Positions 16,151 through 24,412 of a stretch of 44,349 bases of DNA are shown in pieces. The notes under the pieces were generated by a model. The model searched no databases. It was given only the letters and a program-made list of their open reading frames with translations, and was not told where the DNA came from. This DNA is from DAIOFH01 sp036745875 (GTDB lineage Bacteria; Planctomycetota; SZUA-567), in the NCBI GenBank assembly GCA_036745875.1, contig DAIOFH010000015.1, positions 1 to 44,349 of the forward strand, in the 5' to 3' direction. Numbering within the stretch: position 1 is the first letter of the stretch; every line of letters starts with the position of its first letter. The translations under genes were made by a program, and so were the position numbers.

Positions 16151-17464
16151 ATGACCCAACCCACCGTCTACCTCCTGTCCTGTGGCGACGAACTCCTGTT
16201 CGGCCATACCGTCGACACCAACTCCGCCTGGCTCGCGCAGGAATGCTCAATCCTTGGCTACCGCGTGGTCGGCCACCGCACGATCGGGGATGTCACCCCG
16301 GATATCGTCGCCGCATTCAAGGAAGCGGCGTCCAAGGCCGACGTGGTCATTCTGACGGGCGGCCTCGGCCCGACGGCGGACGACCGCACACGCCACGCCC
16401 TCGCGGAGGCGCTTGGCGTTCCCCTGGAGGAAAACGCGCAGGCGCTCAAGGAAATTGAACTGATCTTCCAGCACTATAACAGGACCATGGGCGACATCAA
16501 CCGCGTCCAGGCGCTGATCCCGAAAGGCGCGGCCCGGATCTACAACCCGCACGGCACAGCCCCCGGCATCCATGCCAGGCTCCTGGAGGCCGAGGTTTTC
16601 GTCATGCCGGGAGTGCCCCGCGAAATGCGGGAGATGTTCACGGAGACGGTCAAGCCGGAACTTTTGAAACGCCCGAGCGGTGCATATGAAACGCTGCGCC
16701 GCCTCCACCTTACCGGAACGGGCGAATCCGACATCGGCGACGCCATCCGCCACCTGATGGGAGAAAAAAGCAATCCCGAGGTCGGCACAGCCGTCGCCGA
16801 AGGGATCATCACGGTCCGGATCTATGCCAAGGGAGCGACAAGGGAAGAAGCCGACAGCATAGCCGCCCAGGCGGAGGCGGATATCCGCCGGGTCCTTGGC
16901 GAGCATATTTTCGCCGTCGACGGGGAGACCCTGCAACAGACGGTGGTGCAGGCGCTCAGGGAAAACGACGCGATCCTGTCCCTTGCCGAATCCTGCACCG
17001 GCGGGATGATAGCGGGGCTTATCGTCGACGTCCCCGGTTCGTCAGACGTGTTTGTGGAGGGCATTGTCAGTTATTCCAACGCGGCCAAAATAAACCGGCT
17101 GGGCGTGCCCGCGGAAACGATTGAAAAATACGGCGCGGTGAGCAGGGAGACTGTTACCGCCATGGCCGAGGGGGTCTTGCGGAAGGGCGGGTTTACGCAT
17201 CGCCCAGGCTACAGCCTCGCCGTCACCGGGATTGCCGGGCCCGACGGCGGTACGCCGGAAAAGCCGGTGGGTACGGTGTGGATCGCCTGTTCCTCCGTCG
17301 ACAAGGACGGGAACGGTCTCACCAGGGCCATGCTTTACAACACCCTTGCCGACCGCTATGGCGTGAGGTTGCGCTCCGCCCACGCGGCGATGGATCTGCT
17401 GCGCCGGGTTCTGGGCGGTCTGCCGATCTCCCGCCGGATCGAGGAAACAACCTGGAAAATTTAA
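16151..17464 (+). CDS. cinA: CinA-family nicotinamide-nucleotide amidohydrolase
   Basis: 437 residues from the ATG at 16151 (ribosome site AGGAAACATCC). The open frame extends 31 codons further upstream but overlaps the previous gene and lacks homology there. Residues about 5-170 are the MoCF/COG1058 domain (SCGDELLFGHTVDTNSAWLA, LTGGLGPTADD, MPGVPREM). Residues about 270-435 are the NMN deamidase domain (LAESCTGGMIAGLI, VSYSNAAK, VTGIAGPDGGTPEKPVGTVW). This two-domain form recycles NMN formed by NAD-dependent DNA ligase, and its N-terminal domain acts as an ADP-ribose pyrophosphatase in characterised members. It is full length with all motifs present. Confidence 0.95.
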   Translation: MTQPTVYLLSCGDELLFGHTVDTNSAWLAQECSILGYRVVGHRTIGDVTPDIVAAFKEAASKADVVILTGGLGPTADDRTRHALAEALGVPLEENAQALKEIELIFQHYNRTMGDINRVQALIPKGAARIYNPHGTAPGIHARLLEAEVFVMPGVPREMREMFTETVKPELLKRPSGAYETLRRLHLTGTGESDIGDAIRHLMGEKSNPEVGTAVAEGIITVRIYAKGATREEADSIAAQAEADIRRVLGEHIFAVDGETLQQTVVQALRENDAILSLAESCTGGMIAGLIVDVPGSSDVFVEGIVSYSNAAKINRLGVPAETIEKYGAVSRETVTAMAEGVLRKGGFTHRPGYSLAVTGIAGPDGGTPEKPVGTVWIACSSVDKDGNGLTRAMLYNTLADRYGVRLRSAHAAMDLLRRVLGGLPISRRIEETTWKI

Positions 17465-17495
17465 ATCAACCGAAATGCTTGGGAGCTCGTAGACA

Positions 17496-18917
17496 TTGAA
17501 ATTCTCCAACCAGACTATACTTTCCATACCAGCAGCCGGGCTTGCCCGGTTGCTGTTTTATTCCGCCCTTTTGCTCTTCATGGGCGTGCGCGGCTTTTCC
17601 GGGGAAGCCAGACCGCCCGTGGATATTCCGGGGCAGGCGTTTCCTCCGCCGCGACAGCTTGGCCTTGACCGCGTCGATTCCCTGCCGGTGCATGACGAGA
17701 CCTGTCCGGCTTGCGGCTTTGCCGTATCGGTGCCGGATATGGACAAGCTCCTGCAGATCGACGTAAACCGCAATCTGCCCGCCGACGCCAAATGGACGAT
17801 GCACGCAGTCGAATACGACTCGGACCTCTGCCCGTATCCCGGCAAAGGCAAGGTTGCTTTCCAGGCGGATATCGTTATTTGCCCTTCCTGCGGCTATGCT
17901 GAAAAAAACACGGTTTTTTCCGAACCGTTGGACCAGGATACAGCCGCCTGGGCCCGCGATACCCTGCGTTCCAGCATGCGCCCGTTCCAGTTGCGCCTCC
18001 TGGGACAGCGCGGCGGCGAGATGAAAGACGAAGAAATAGCCGTTTTTTACAACGTGCAGGAGGAAGTCCCCGACCTGATCAGGACAGAGCATTATCGCAT
18101 AGTGCAAACTGCGAAAAACGCACCACCTCTGGTACGGGCGGAAGCCGCCTGGCGCGCCGCCTGGAGCTGCCGCAAGGAGTTCGCCGCCCCGCCCAGGGGC
18201 GATTTCCTCGCCAAACGCGTCGGCAATATCGAGGCAAAACTTGAAAAGGCGGCCAAAGCGCCCGCCGGCGTCAAGGAGCGCACTTCAGCTTTGCGCGACT
18301 TGTTGACGAAGCGGGACAAAGGCGGCAACCAGCTTCTAAACGCCCCGGAGCGCTATGCGGGAGCCGTTCTCCTCGCCGGCCTTCTGGACCGCCAGGGGAG
18401 ACGCCAGGATGCGGAAAGCGTCCTCAGCCGGACCTACGTCTCGGCGCGCGAACGTTACAGCCGGGAGGAACAGGACCCCTTGTGGGCGTCCACTTCGGGA
18501 AAGGGCGTTCTCCGCAACGCCAGGCCGCAAATACTGGAAAATGCCAGAGCCGAAATCGAGCAGGAGATTTCCGCCCGGCTTTCCCTTCTCGCCAATGAGC
18601 GGGAATATCTTTACGAGGCGTTGATGTTTATCGAAGAGGCGATGCTCGGCGACGCCATAAAGGATCGCGACCAGGCCTTGTTTTACGGATATCTCATAGG
18701 CGAATTCCACCGGCGGCACGGCGACTTGCCGCTCGCGGTCGTATGGTTCAAGGAAGTCTCCAATATCGCCGACCCCGAATCTTCCTACGCCAAGGCGGCG
18801 GTGCTGCAGTATGACGAAGTGGTCGAGCAGGCCGCGGGCAATGTCAATCTGCTTTCAGCCATCGGCCAGGAGGGTGAATTGATTGAAAAATTGCGGAAAA
18901 TCTGTAAAACAGAGTGA
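17496..18917 (+). CDS. Secreted DUF2225-like zinc-ribbon protein with helical-repeat C-terminus
   Basis: 473 residues. The start appears to be TTG at 17496, with GGGAG 10 nt upstream; the first ATG (codon 29) would remove most of the signal peptide. Residues about 15-36 are a hydrophobic signal or anchor. Cysteine pairs C70-x2-C73 and C129-x2-C132, with Cys112 in DSDLCPYP, match the DUF2225 pattern (CPxCG, then D-x-CPY, then VICPSCGYA). The C-terminal about 200 residues are helical and TPR-like (QGRRQDAESVLSR, GDLPLAVVWFKEVSNIAD). DUF2225 has no established function. A secreted form would place the zinc ribbon in the periplasm, which is unusual. It is followed 39 nt later by the M15 peptidase gene. 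Confidence 0.75.
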   Translation: MKFSNQTILSIPAAGLARLLFYSALLLFMGVRGFSGEARPPVDIPGQAFPPPRQLGLDRVDSLPVHDETCPACGFAVSVPDMDKLLQIDVNRNLPADAKWTMHAVEYDSDLCPYPGKGKVAFQADIVICPSCGYAEKNTVFSEPLDQDTAAWARDTLRSSMRPFQLRLLGQRGGEMKDEEIAVFYNVQEEVPDLIRTEHYRIVQTAKNAPPLVRAEAAWRAAWSCRKEFAAPPRGDFLAKRVGNIEAKLEKAAKAPAGVKERTSALRDLLTKRDKGGNQLLNAPERYAGAVLLAGLLDRQGRRQDAESVLSRTYVSARERYSREEQDPLWASTSGKGVLRNARPQILENARAEIEQEISARLSLLANEREYLYEALMFIEEAMLGDAIKDRDQALFYGYLIGEFHRRHGDLPLAVVWFKEVSNIADPESSYAKAAVLQYDEVVEQAAGNVNLLSAIGQEGELIEKLRKICKTE

Positions 18918-18956
18918 ACGGGCGAAGTTGGCGTTTCTTTAATCGAGGTTGAGGGC

Positions 18957-20129
18957 ATGCGCGGTATGGTGAAATATGGAATTTTTGGTTTGGGGTATGC
19001 GGCACTTCTCTTGATGGTGCTGTCGGACTTTTGTCTTGGACAGGATCTGCGCCTGCGCTGCCGGTGGGTTAGTCCGAACGACAGGTCCGCCCTTGACGTG
19101 ACGTTCGACAATAACGCCTGCGTTGTCGTCCTGCCCGGGGAAAAGCTTGACGTCCATGCGAGCCACCCCTCCCAGGCCGGCACTGTCACCCTGGTGAAGA
19201 ACGGAAATCCCTACCGCGAAGATGTGTCGATCAATTTCACAGCCCCCACCAACCCCGGAAGCTATTACATGATCTTCACCCTCGCCGCCGGCGCAGAGCG
19301 CCGCGATGTCGAGCTCTGCGTCTTCGTTCCCTACAAGGCGACCGGCAGGCGGGCGGAAAAAGGCATCGACCTGTATGTCGACAACACCAACATGGGCAAT
19401 TACCGCGACGTCAAACATTCCGGCAACGTCAAGGTGCGCGAGCACCCAGAAAGCTACCAGCCGCCGGTGTGGTGGATCCGCATCACGCCGGACAACGAGA
19501 TGTTTGAACTTGTCCCCGGCGTCAATGTCGGCGACCTTGTGGCCTTTACGGAAGACACCGGCCTGCGGCATACAGACATCGTGCCGGTATCTTATCCCAT
19601 GTGGAAAGCGGTGGAAACGCTTCGCGCCGCCATTTCCGCCAAAGGGATCCCCGGTTCCGCCCTCAAACTCATCAGCGTCTTCCGTTCGCCTCTATACAAT
19701 CGCCAGGTCGGCTCGAACGCCTTCGGGCGGCATATATACGGCGATGCATTCGATTTCTACGTAGATCTCGAAGGCGACACCAAGGCGTCCGACCTGAACG
19801 GCGACCGTAAGGTCGACCGCAAGGACGCCTATCGTATCGTTTCCATCATCGAAAACCTTCAGGCTGACGGAAAGATTCCTATTGGCGGCATCGGCGTTTA
19901 CCATACCGTCGGCGGCGACCACGGTTTGACCATGCACCTCGACTTGCGCGGGCACCGCGCCACCTGGGGGTTTTACTATTCCGCCGGAGGCAGGAAAAGC
20001 GAGTTTTCCTGGGCGACCAGGCGTTTTCCCGAGCTGCAGCGCGCCGACGAAGAAGCAGCTGCCGAACGCGCACGCAAGGCAGGCAACACCTACCGTCCGC
20101 CAAACCGCGAACCGTTGCCTGTGGAATAA
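18957..20129 (+). CDS. Secreted M15-type peptidase (DUF882-like) with dockerin-like EF-hand
   Basis: 390 residues with a signal peptide (about 1-28, ending DFCLGQ). The C-terminal half carries an M15/DUF882 zinc peptidase core: ISVFRSPLYNRQVG, then GRHIYGDAFD with likely ligands His259 and Asp266, and MHLDLRG with His327. This fold cleaves D-Ala or peptide bonds in murein, so a periplasmic peptidoglycan role is likely. Between the zinc motifs lies a 12-residue EF-hand loop with Asp279, Asn281, Asp283, Asp287 and Asp290, very like a type-I dockerin half. The N-terminal about 180 residues hold beta-rich, Ig-like sequence. Either of two ATGs (18957 or 18966) may be used. Named by motif only; no substrate is known. 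Confidence 0.8.
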   Translation: MRGMVKYGIFGLGYAALLLMVLSDFCLGQDLRLRCRWVSPNDRSALDVTFDNNACVVVLPGEKLDVHASHPSQAGTVTLVKNGNPYREDVSINFTAPTNPGSYYMIFTLAAGAERRDVELCVFVPYKATGRRAEKGIDLYVDNTNMGNYRDVKHSGNVKVREHPESYQPPVWWIRITPDNEMFELVPGVNVGDLVAFTEDTGLRHTDIVPVSYPMWKAVETLRAAISAKGIPGSALKLISVFRSPLYNRQVGSNAFGRHIYGDAFDFYVDLEGDTKASDLNGDRKVDRKDAYRIVSIIENLQADGKIPIGGIGVYHTVGGDHGLTMHLDLRGHRATWGFYYSAGGRKSEFSWATRRFPELQRADEEAAAERARKAGNTYRPPNREPLPVE

Positions 20130-20153
20130 ACTGACCGAAAGACCTGTGAATCA

Positions 20154-22793
20154 ATGACAGCGACAGAGAAATTGACCCCCGCCATGCGCCAGTGGCGCGA
20201 AATGAAAGACAGGCACCCGGACAAACTGCTGTTTTTCCGGATGGGGGATTTTTATGAATTGTTCTACGATGACGCCGTAAAAGGGTCGCGCCTTCTCGGC
20301 CTCACCTTGACCAAGCGCGGCAAGGACGAGGACGCCCCGCCCCTGGCCGGGATTCCGCACCACCAGCTCGACCGTTACCTCAAAGACCTGCACGACCTCG
20401 GCATCAGTGCAGTCATCGGCGATCAACTGGAGGATCCGGCCCTGGCCAAAGGCGTGGTCAAGCGGGGGATCACCCGTGTCGTCACGCCTGGAACCGTCCT
20501 CGACGACAACGTCCTGCCGCCACGCGACAACAATTTCCTCGCCAGCCTGGCGATCGTCAAGAAAGAGGCGGCCATCGCATTCATCGATCTGTCGACGGGG
20601 GAATTTTTCATCGTTCCCTGTTCCCCGGATCGCCTGGAGGACGAGTTCGAACGCTGGCGTCCTGCCGAGACGCTGGTCCCCAGTGAAATCGTTTCGAACC
20701 CCCAGCATCCCCTGGCGTCTCTCCTGGCACATTCCGTAACCGGCGGCATTACCCGCCGCGACAGTTACCAATTCGATCCCCACGAAGGCGGCGTCATCCT
20801 CCGCGAGCGCTTCCAGGTCGAAACGCTGGCGGGATTCGGCATAGAGGACAAACCGGCCTGCCTTGGCGCTGCCGGAGCCATCCTCGCCTACCTCAAGGAA
20901 AACCAGGCGGCGGAATTCACCCATCTCAAAGCGCCGCGCCTGCGGGAAGACGACGGGCTTTTGAAGTTGGACCGGAATTCGATCCGCAACCTCGAATTGA
21001 TCCCCGCCAACCGCTCCGCCTCCCGCGAAGCGACCCTCCTGGGCGTCATCGACCGCACCCGCACCGGGCCGGGCGGCAGGCTGCTCAGGAGTTGGCTGTT
21101 GCAGCCCCTTGCCAGGCTTGAACCGATTCTCGAACGTCAGGAAGCGGTGCTCTGGCTGATGGCCGACCAAGCAGGGCGGAGTGAAATCTCCTCCCTTCTG
21201 GACGGCCTTTCCGACCTCGAAAGAATCGCGGCGAGGATAACAGCCAATCGCGCGACCCCGAGGGACCTTGCGGCGCTGGCGGCGAGCTGCCGTCTCCTGC
21301 CGTCCCTTTCCGCATTGGTTGCGGGTTCGCACGCGGAACTGTTGCGGCAATGCGCCGATCTCGACCCGATGCAGGACCTGGCGGATCTGATAGAAGCCGC
21401 CATCGTGCCGGAACCTCCCGTTTCCGCCAAGGACGGCGGCCTGGTCCGCCCCGGTTTCAGCGAGGAAGTGGACGAACTTCGGGACATCCGGTCAGGCGGC
21501 AAACAGTGGTTGACCGCTTTCCAGGAGGAAGAACAGAGGCGCTCCGGCATTCCGTCGCTGAAGGTCGGCTATAACCGCGTTTTCGGCTATTATATTGAAA
21601 TTACCCACACCCATAAGGACAAGATCCCGGAAGACTATGTCAGGAAGCAGACCCTGACGAATGCGGAACGCTACATCACGCCCGCCCTGAAGGAGCACGA
21701 AGAAAAGGTGCTTGGCGCGGAAAGCAAGCTGCTTGATCTGGAGTTCGATATTTTCTGCATGATCCGAGATGAAGTGGCCAAGAACATCCGACGCCTTCAG
21801 GACTCTGCGGAGCGGACGGCGCGCCTTGATGCGCTGCTGTCCCTGGCTGCGGTGTCGGCCGACCGTAAATACATCATGCCGGAGCTGCACGACGGGCTGG
21901 AAACGGAAATACTGGAAGGAAGGCATCCGGTGGTCGAATCCCTCCTTCCGCAGGGCAGTTTTGTCGACAACGATGTCGTCTTCGACCCGAGGGAACAGCG
22001 GATTCTTATCATCACCGGCCCCAATATGGCGGGTAAAAGCACCTATATACGCCAGTGCGCGCTATTGTACGTCATGGCGCAGATAGGCATGGCGATTCCG
22101 GCGAAGTCGGCCAGGATCGGCCTCGCGGACCGGGTGTTTACCCGCGTCGGCGCGGCGGACGACCTGTCCAGGGGGCTGTCGACATTCATGGTCGAGATGG
22201 TCGAAACGGCGGATATCCTCAACAACGCGACCGAACGTTCCATTCTCATCCTGGACGAAGTAGGGCGCGGCACCAGCACCTTCGACGGCGTCTCCCTCGC
22301 CTGGGCGATTACGGAGTATATTCATCACCAAATCGGCGCGCGCACGATGTTTGCCACCCATTACCACGAGTTGGCGGAACTCGGGCATATCCTCGACATG
22401 GCCAAGAATTTCAATGTCGCCGTCAAGGATTGGGGAAAGGAAATAACGTTCCTCCATAAGATCGAACCGGGCGCCTGCAACCGTTCCTACGGCATCCATG
22501 TCGGCCAGATCGCGGGCATACCCCGGCCTGTCGTCGACAGGGCGACGGAGATCCTCAGGGGACTGGAAGCGCAAGCGAGCGAGCGCGACTACCAGATGCT
22601 CAAGGACAGCCGCAAGCTTCTTATCGCGGCGGCCCGCGAGGTGCAGCTGGAATTGTTCGCCCCGCCGAAGCCGCTGGATGAAGTCGGCAAGGAAGTAGTG
22701 CTGGAACTGGCCAAAATCGACGTCAACCGCCTGACGCCAATCGACGCGCAGTTGATCCTGTCGCGGCTCGTCGAGAAGGCGAACGGGAAGTAA
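20154..22793 (+). CDS. mutS: DNA mismatch repair protein MutS
   Basis: 879 residues, full length for MutS1. The mismatch-sensing Phe-x-Glu is at 33-35 (GDFYELF) in domain I. The clamp/lever region holds SLKVGYNRVFGYYIEITH. The ATPase domain has Walker A GPNMAGKST (Lys628), Walker B ILDEVGRGTSTFDG and the FATHYHEL switch. It scans DNA for mismatches as a dimer and recruits MutL. No mutL is adjacent. The start ATG at 20154 has a poor ribosome site, but the N-terminus aligns well with the family. It lies 24 nt after the peptidase gene and 38 nt before the radical SAM gene, all on the plus strand. Confidence 0.98.
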   Translation: MTATEKLTPAMRQWREMKDRHPDKLLFFRMGDFYELFYDDAVKGSRLLGLTLTKRGKDEDAPPLAGIPHHQLDRYLKDLHDLGISAVIGDQLEDPALAKGVVKRGITRVVTPGTVLDDNVLPPRDNNFLASLAIVKKEAAIAFIDLSTGEFFIVPCSPDRLEDEFERWRPAETLVPSEIVSNPQHPLASLLAHSVTGGITRRDSYQFDPHEGGVILRERFQVETLAGFGIEDKPACLGAAGAILAYLKENQAAEFTHLKAPRLREDDGLLKLDRNSIRNLELIPANRSASREATLLGVIDRTRTGPGGRLLRSWLLQPLARLEPILERQEAVLWLMADQAGRSEISSLLDGLSDLERIAARITANRATPRDLAALAASCRLLPSLSALVAGSHAELLRQCADLDPMQDLADLIEAAIVPEPPVSAKDGGLVRPGFSEEVDELRDIRSGGKQWLTAFQEEEQRRSGIPSLKVGYNRVFGYYIEITHTHKDKIPEDYVRKQTLTNAERYITPALKEHEEKVLGAESKLLDLEFDIFCMIRDEVAKNIRRLQDSAERTARLDALLSLAAVSADRKYIMPELHDGLETEILEGRHPVVESLLPQGSFVDNDVVFDPREQRILIITGPNMAGKSTYIRQCALLYVMAQIGMAIPAKSARIGLADRVFTRVGAADDLSRGLSTFMVEMVETADILNNATERSILILDEVGRGTSTFDGVSLAWAITEYIHHQIGARTMFATHYHELAELGHILDMAKNFNVAVKDWGKEITFLHKIEPGACNRSYGIHVGQIAGIPRPVVDRATEILRGLEAQASERDYQMLKDSRKLLIAAAREVQLELFAPPKPLDEVGKEVVLELAKIDVNRLTPIDAQLILSRLVEKANGK

Positions 22794-22831
22794 GCTGTGT
22801 TCTCTGTTGCAATTTATGGTGAGGGAGCGTC

Positions 22832-23827
22832 ATGACAGAGCGTCTTTCCGTACCGCCGCTGCGTTCAGGCGGCATAATGCTTACCTATGCCTGCAATCAG
22901 CATTGCCGTCACTGCCTCTACCGTTCGGGGCCGGATGCGGGCGGGGAATGGATGAGCCTGGACCGGCTGGACAAAATTCTCGCCCGCCTCAAGATGGAAC
23001 GCCGCCTCATCGACGTGCATTTCGGCGGCGGCGAACTGATGCTCAAACCCGACCTCTTGAAGCATGCCATAGAAATGACCAGGACGTACTGCATACGCAT
23101 GAGTTACCTGGAGACAAACGGGTTTTTCGCCGATTCAGTCGAAAAAGCGGTGGAACTGCTTCAGCCTCTCGCGGATGCGGGACTGCCCGCGATCCTCGTC
23201 AGCGTCAGCCCTTATCATAACGAATTCATCCCCCTGCGCAAAACCCTCAACTGCATCGAAGCGGGAAGAAGGGTGTTTGGCGAGGACGGCGTATTCCCCT
23301 GGCTTGGGCATTTCATTCCCATGCTTGCCGAAATGGACCCGGAGACTCCGCACAGCCTGGAGGAGTTCCTGGCTGCGAACAACCTTGTCCCCGGCGACCG
23401 GCGGCTTATGCAGTTGTATCCCATAACGCCCGGCGGCAGGGTGGTGGAAGAGCTGCGCCAATTTTTCCCCCGGCACGCGGCTTCCGATTTCAAGGGCGGC
23501 CAATGCCTTGAGATGGTCACTGAAGTGACGCACTTCCATGTCGACCCGTACGGAGCGCTGTTCACCGGCTCGTGTCCCGGCATAGTCTCCGGCGTGTTTC
23601 CCGATCTGCACGAGGAAAAAAACCTCGAAGACCATCCAGTTTTCACCACCCTCGCCGTCAGCGGGCCGTACGGGCTGATGCAGCGGGCAATTCTGGAAGA
23701 GTGCTTTACTCCCGATTCCGATGGTTACACCGGCCCCTGCGACCTGTGCTTCCAGGTACGAAAGGCCTTGCATCACTCCCACGGCGGCAGGTATCCTGAA
23801 CTGCAGCCGGCCGTTTTTTACCGCTAA
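22832..23827 (+). CDS. Radical SAM protein, unknown reaction
   Basis: 331 residues. The SAM-cluster motif C21-x3-C25-x2-C28 (YACNQHCRHC) and the HFGGGELML segment identify a radical SAM TIM-barrel enzyme. Later cysteines, QCLEMVTEV and TGSCPGIVSG, then ECFTPDSD and GPCDLCFQVR near the end, resemble a SPASM/twitch-type auxiliary cluster region. Substrate is unknown; members with such C-termini often modify peptides or act as maturases. No small precursor peptide gene was spotted beside it. GGTGAGGGAG precedes the ATG. It follows mutS by 38 nt and is probably co-transcribed, though a functional link to mismatch repair is not expected. Confidence 0.85.
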   Translation: MTERLSVPPLRSGGIMLTYACNQHCRHCLYRSGPDAGGEWMSLDRLDKILARLKMERRLIDVHFGGGELMLKPDLLKHAIEMTRTYCIRMSYLETNGFFADSVEKAVELLQPLADAGLPAILVSVSPYHNEFIPLRKTLNCIEAGRRVFGEDGVFPWLGHFIPMLAEMDPETPHSLEEFLAANNLVPGDRRLMQLYPITPGGRVVEELRQFFPRHAASDFKGGQCLEMVTEVTHFHVDPYGALFTGSCPGIVSGVFPDLHEEKNLEDHPVFTTLAVSGPYGLMQRAILEECFTPDSDGYTGPCDLCFQVRKALHHSHGGRYPELQPAVFYR

Positions 23828-23855
23828 AAAAATGCAAAAAAAAGAAAATTACTTC

Positions 23856-23883
23856 TTGACAAAATAAGTTTTATGAGTAAAAC
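23856..23883 (+). promoter_or_regulatory. Candidate promoter with inverted repeat before the Cys-rich gene
   Basis: TTGACA (23856-23861), a 16-nt spacer and TAAAAC (23878-23883). The -10 lies in the inverted repeat GTTTTA (23868-23873) / TAAAAC, spaced 4 nt. The region 23828-24043 is AT-rich and otherwise empty. Confidence 0.4.
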
Positions 23884-24043
23884 AAAGGACATGAAAAGAA
23901 AGAAGTACACGCCACTTTTTTTGACAGTATTGTTTGAGTGCTACAACAATTTACTGGCATTTTGAAACCGGCTGTGATAAATAAATAGTACGGCAGATTC
24001 GTCCGGGATTTGTTTGTCAGGCGGTTATAGAAAGTGGTGGATT

Positions 24044-24199
24044 ATGGAAACGATCATTACTATCGCGGTAATTGCCATAGCTGCTGTGTTCATCGTTCGG
24101 CGTTTTGTAGCCACCGGACGCGGCGACGCCGGCTGTTCCTGCGGATGTGATAAAAAAAACTGTGGAGCAAAGGACTGCTCCTCGTACCGGTCTGAGTAA
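24044..24199 (+). CDS. FeoB-associated-type Cys-rich mini membrane protein
   Basis: 51 residues from the ATG at 24044 (GGTGG upstream). Residues 3-20 are a single membrane helix (TIITIAVIAIAAVFIVRR) followed by a short tail with five cysteines (GCSCGCDKKNCGAKDC). This layout matches the FeoB-associated Cys-rich membrane protein family. Those genes usually sit beside feoB, the ferrous iron transporter, and may aid metal handling. No feoAB is in the window. A rho-independent terminator follows immediately, so it is probably a short transcript. Confidence 0.7.
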   Translation: METIITIAVIAIAAVFIVRRFVATGRGDAGCSCGCDKKNCGAKDCSSYRSE

Positions 24200-24217
24200 C
24201 GGCCTTCTTGCGTGCTG

Positions 24218-24270
24218 CCGGGACGGGTGTCGGAAAGCAATGTGCTTTCGCCCGTTCCGGGGCTTTTTTT
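24218..24270 (+). terminator. Rho-independent terminator after the Cys-rich gene
   Basis: A long stem pairs 24218-24239 with 24243-24260 imperfectly (outer CCGGGACGGG with CCCGTTCCGG, inner AAAGCA with TGCTTT), followed by GGC and seven T (24264-24270) on the plus strand. Confidence 0.88.
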
Positions 24271-24346
24271 GCTCCTCCACGTCAACAGACGATGTTCCAC
24301 TTGCGGCACCTATATAAACCCATGCGATCAAACGCTCCTGTAACAG

Positions 24347-24383
24347 TAATCAAGCCCCGGCGCTTTGCTCCGGGGCTTGATTA
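24347..24383. terminator. Perfect 14-bp hairpin downstream of typA
   Basis: TAATCAAGCCCCGG (24347-24360) pairs perfectly with CCGGGGCTTGATTA (24370-24383) around a 9-nt loop. It lies 29 nt after the typA stop and faces the plus-strand terminator. The T-tracts are poor on both sides, so it may terminate typA or protect its 3' end. Confidence 0.65.
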
Positions 24384-24412
24384 TTGGGTTTTGTTGCGCC
24401 GCTTTAAACTCT

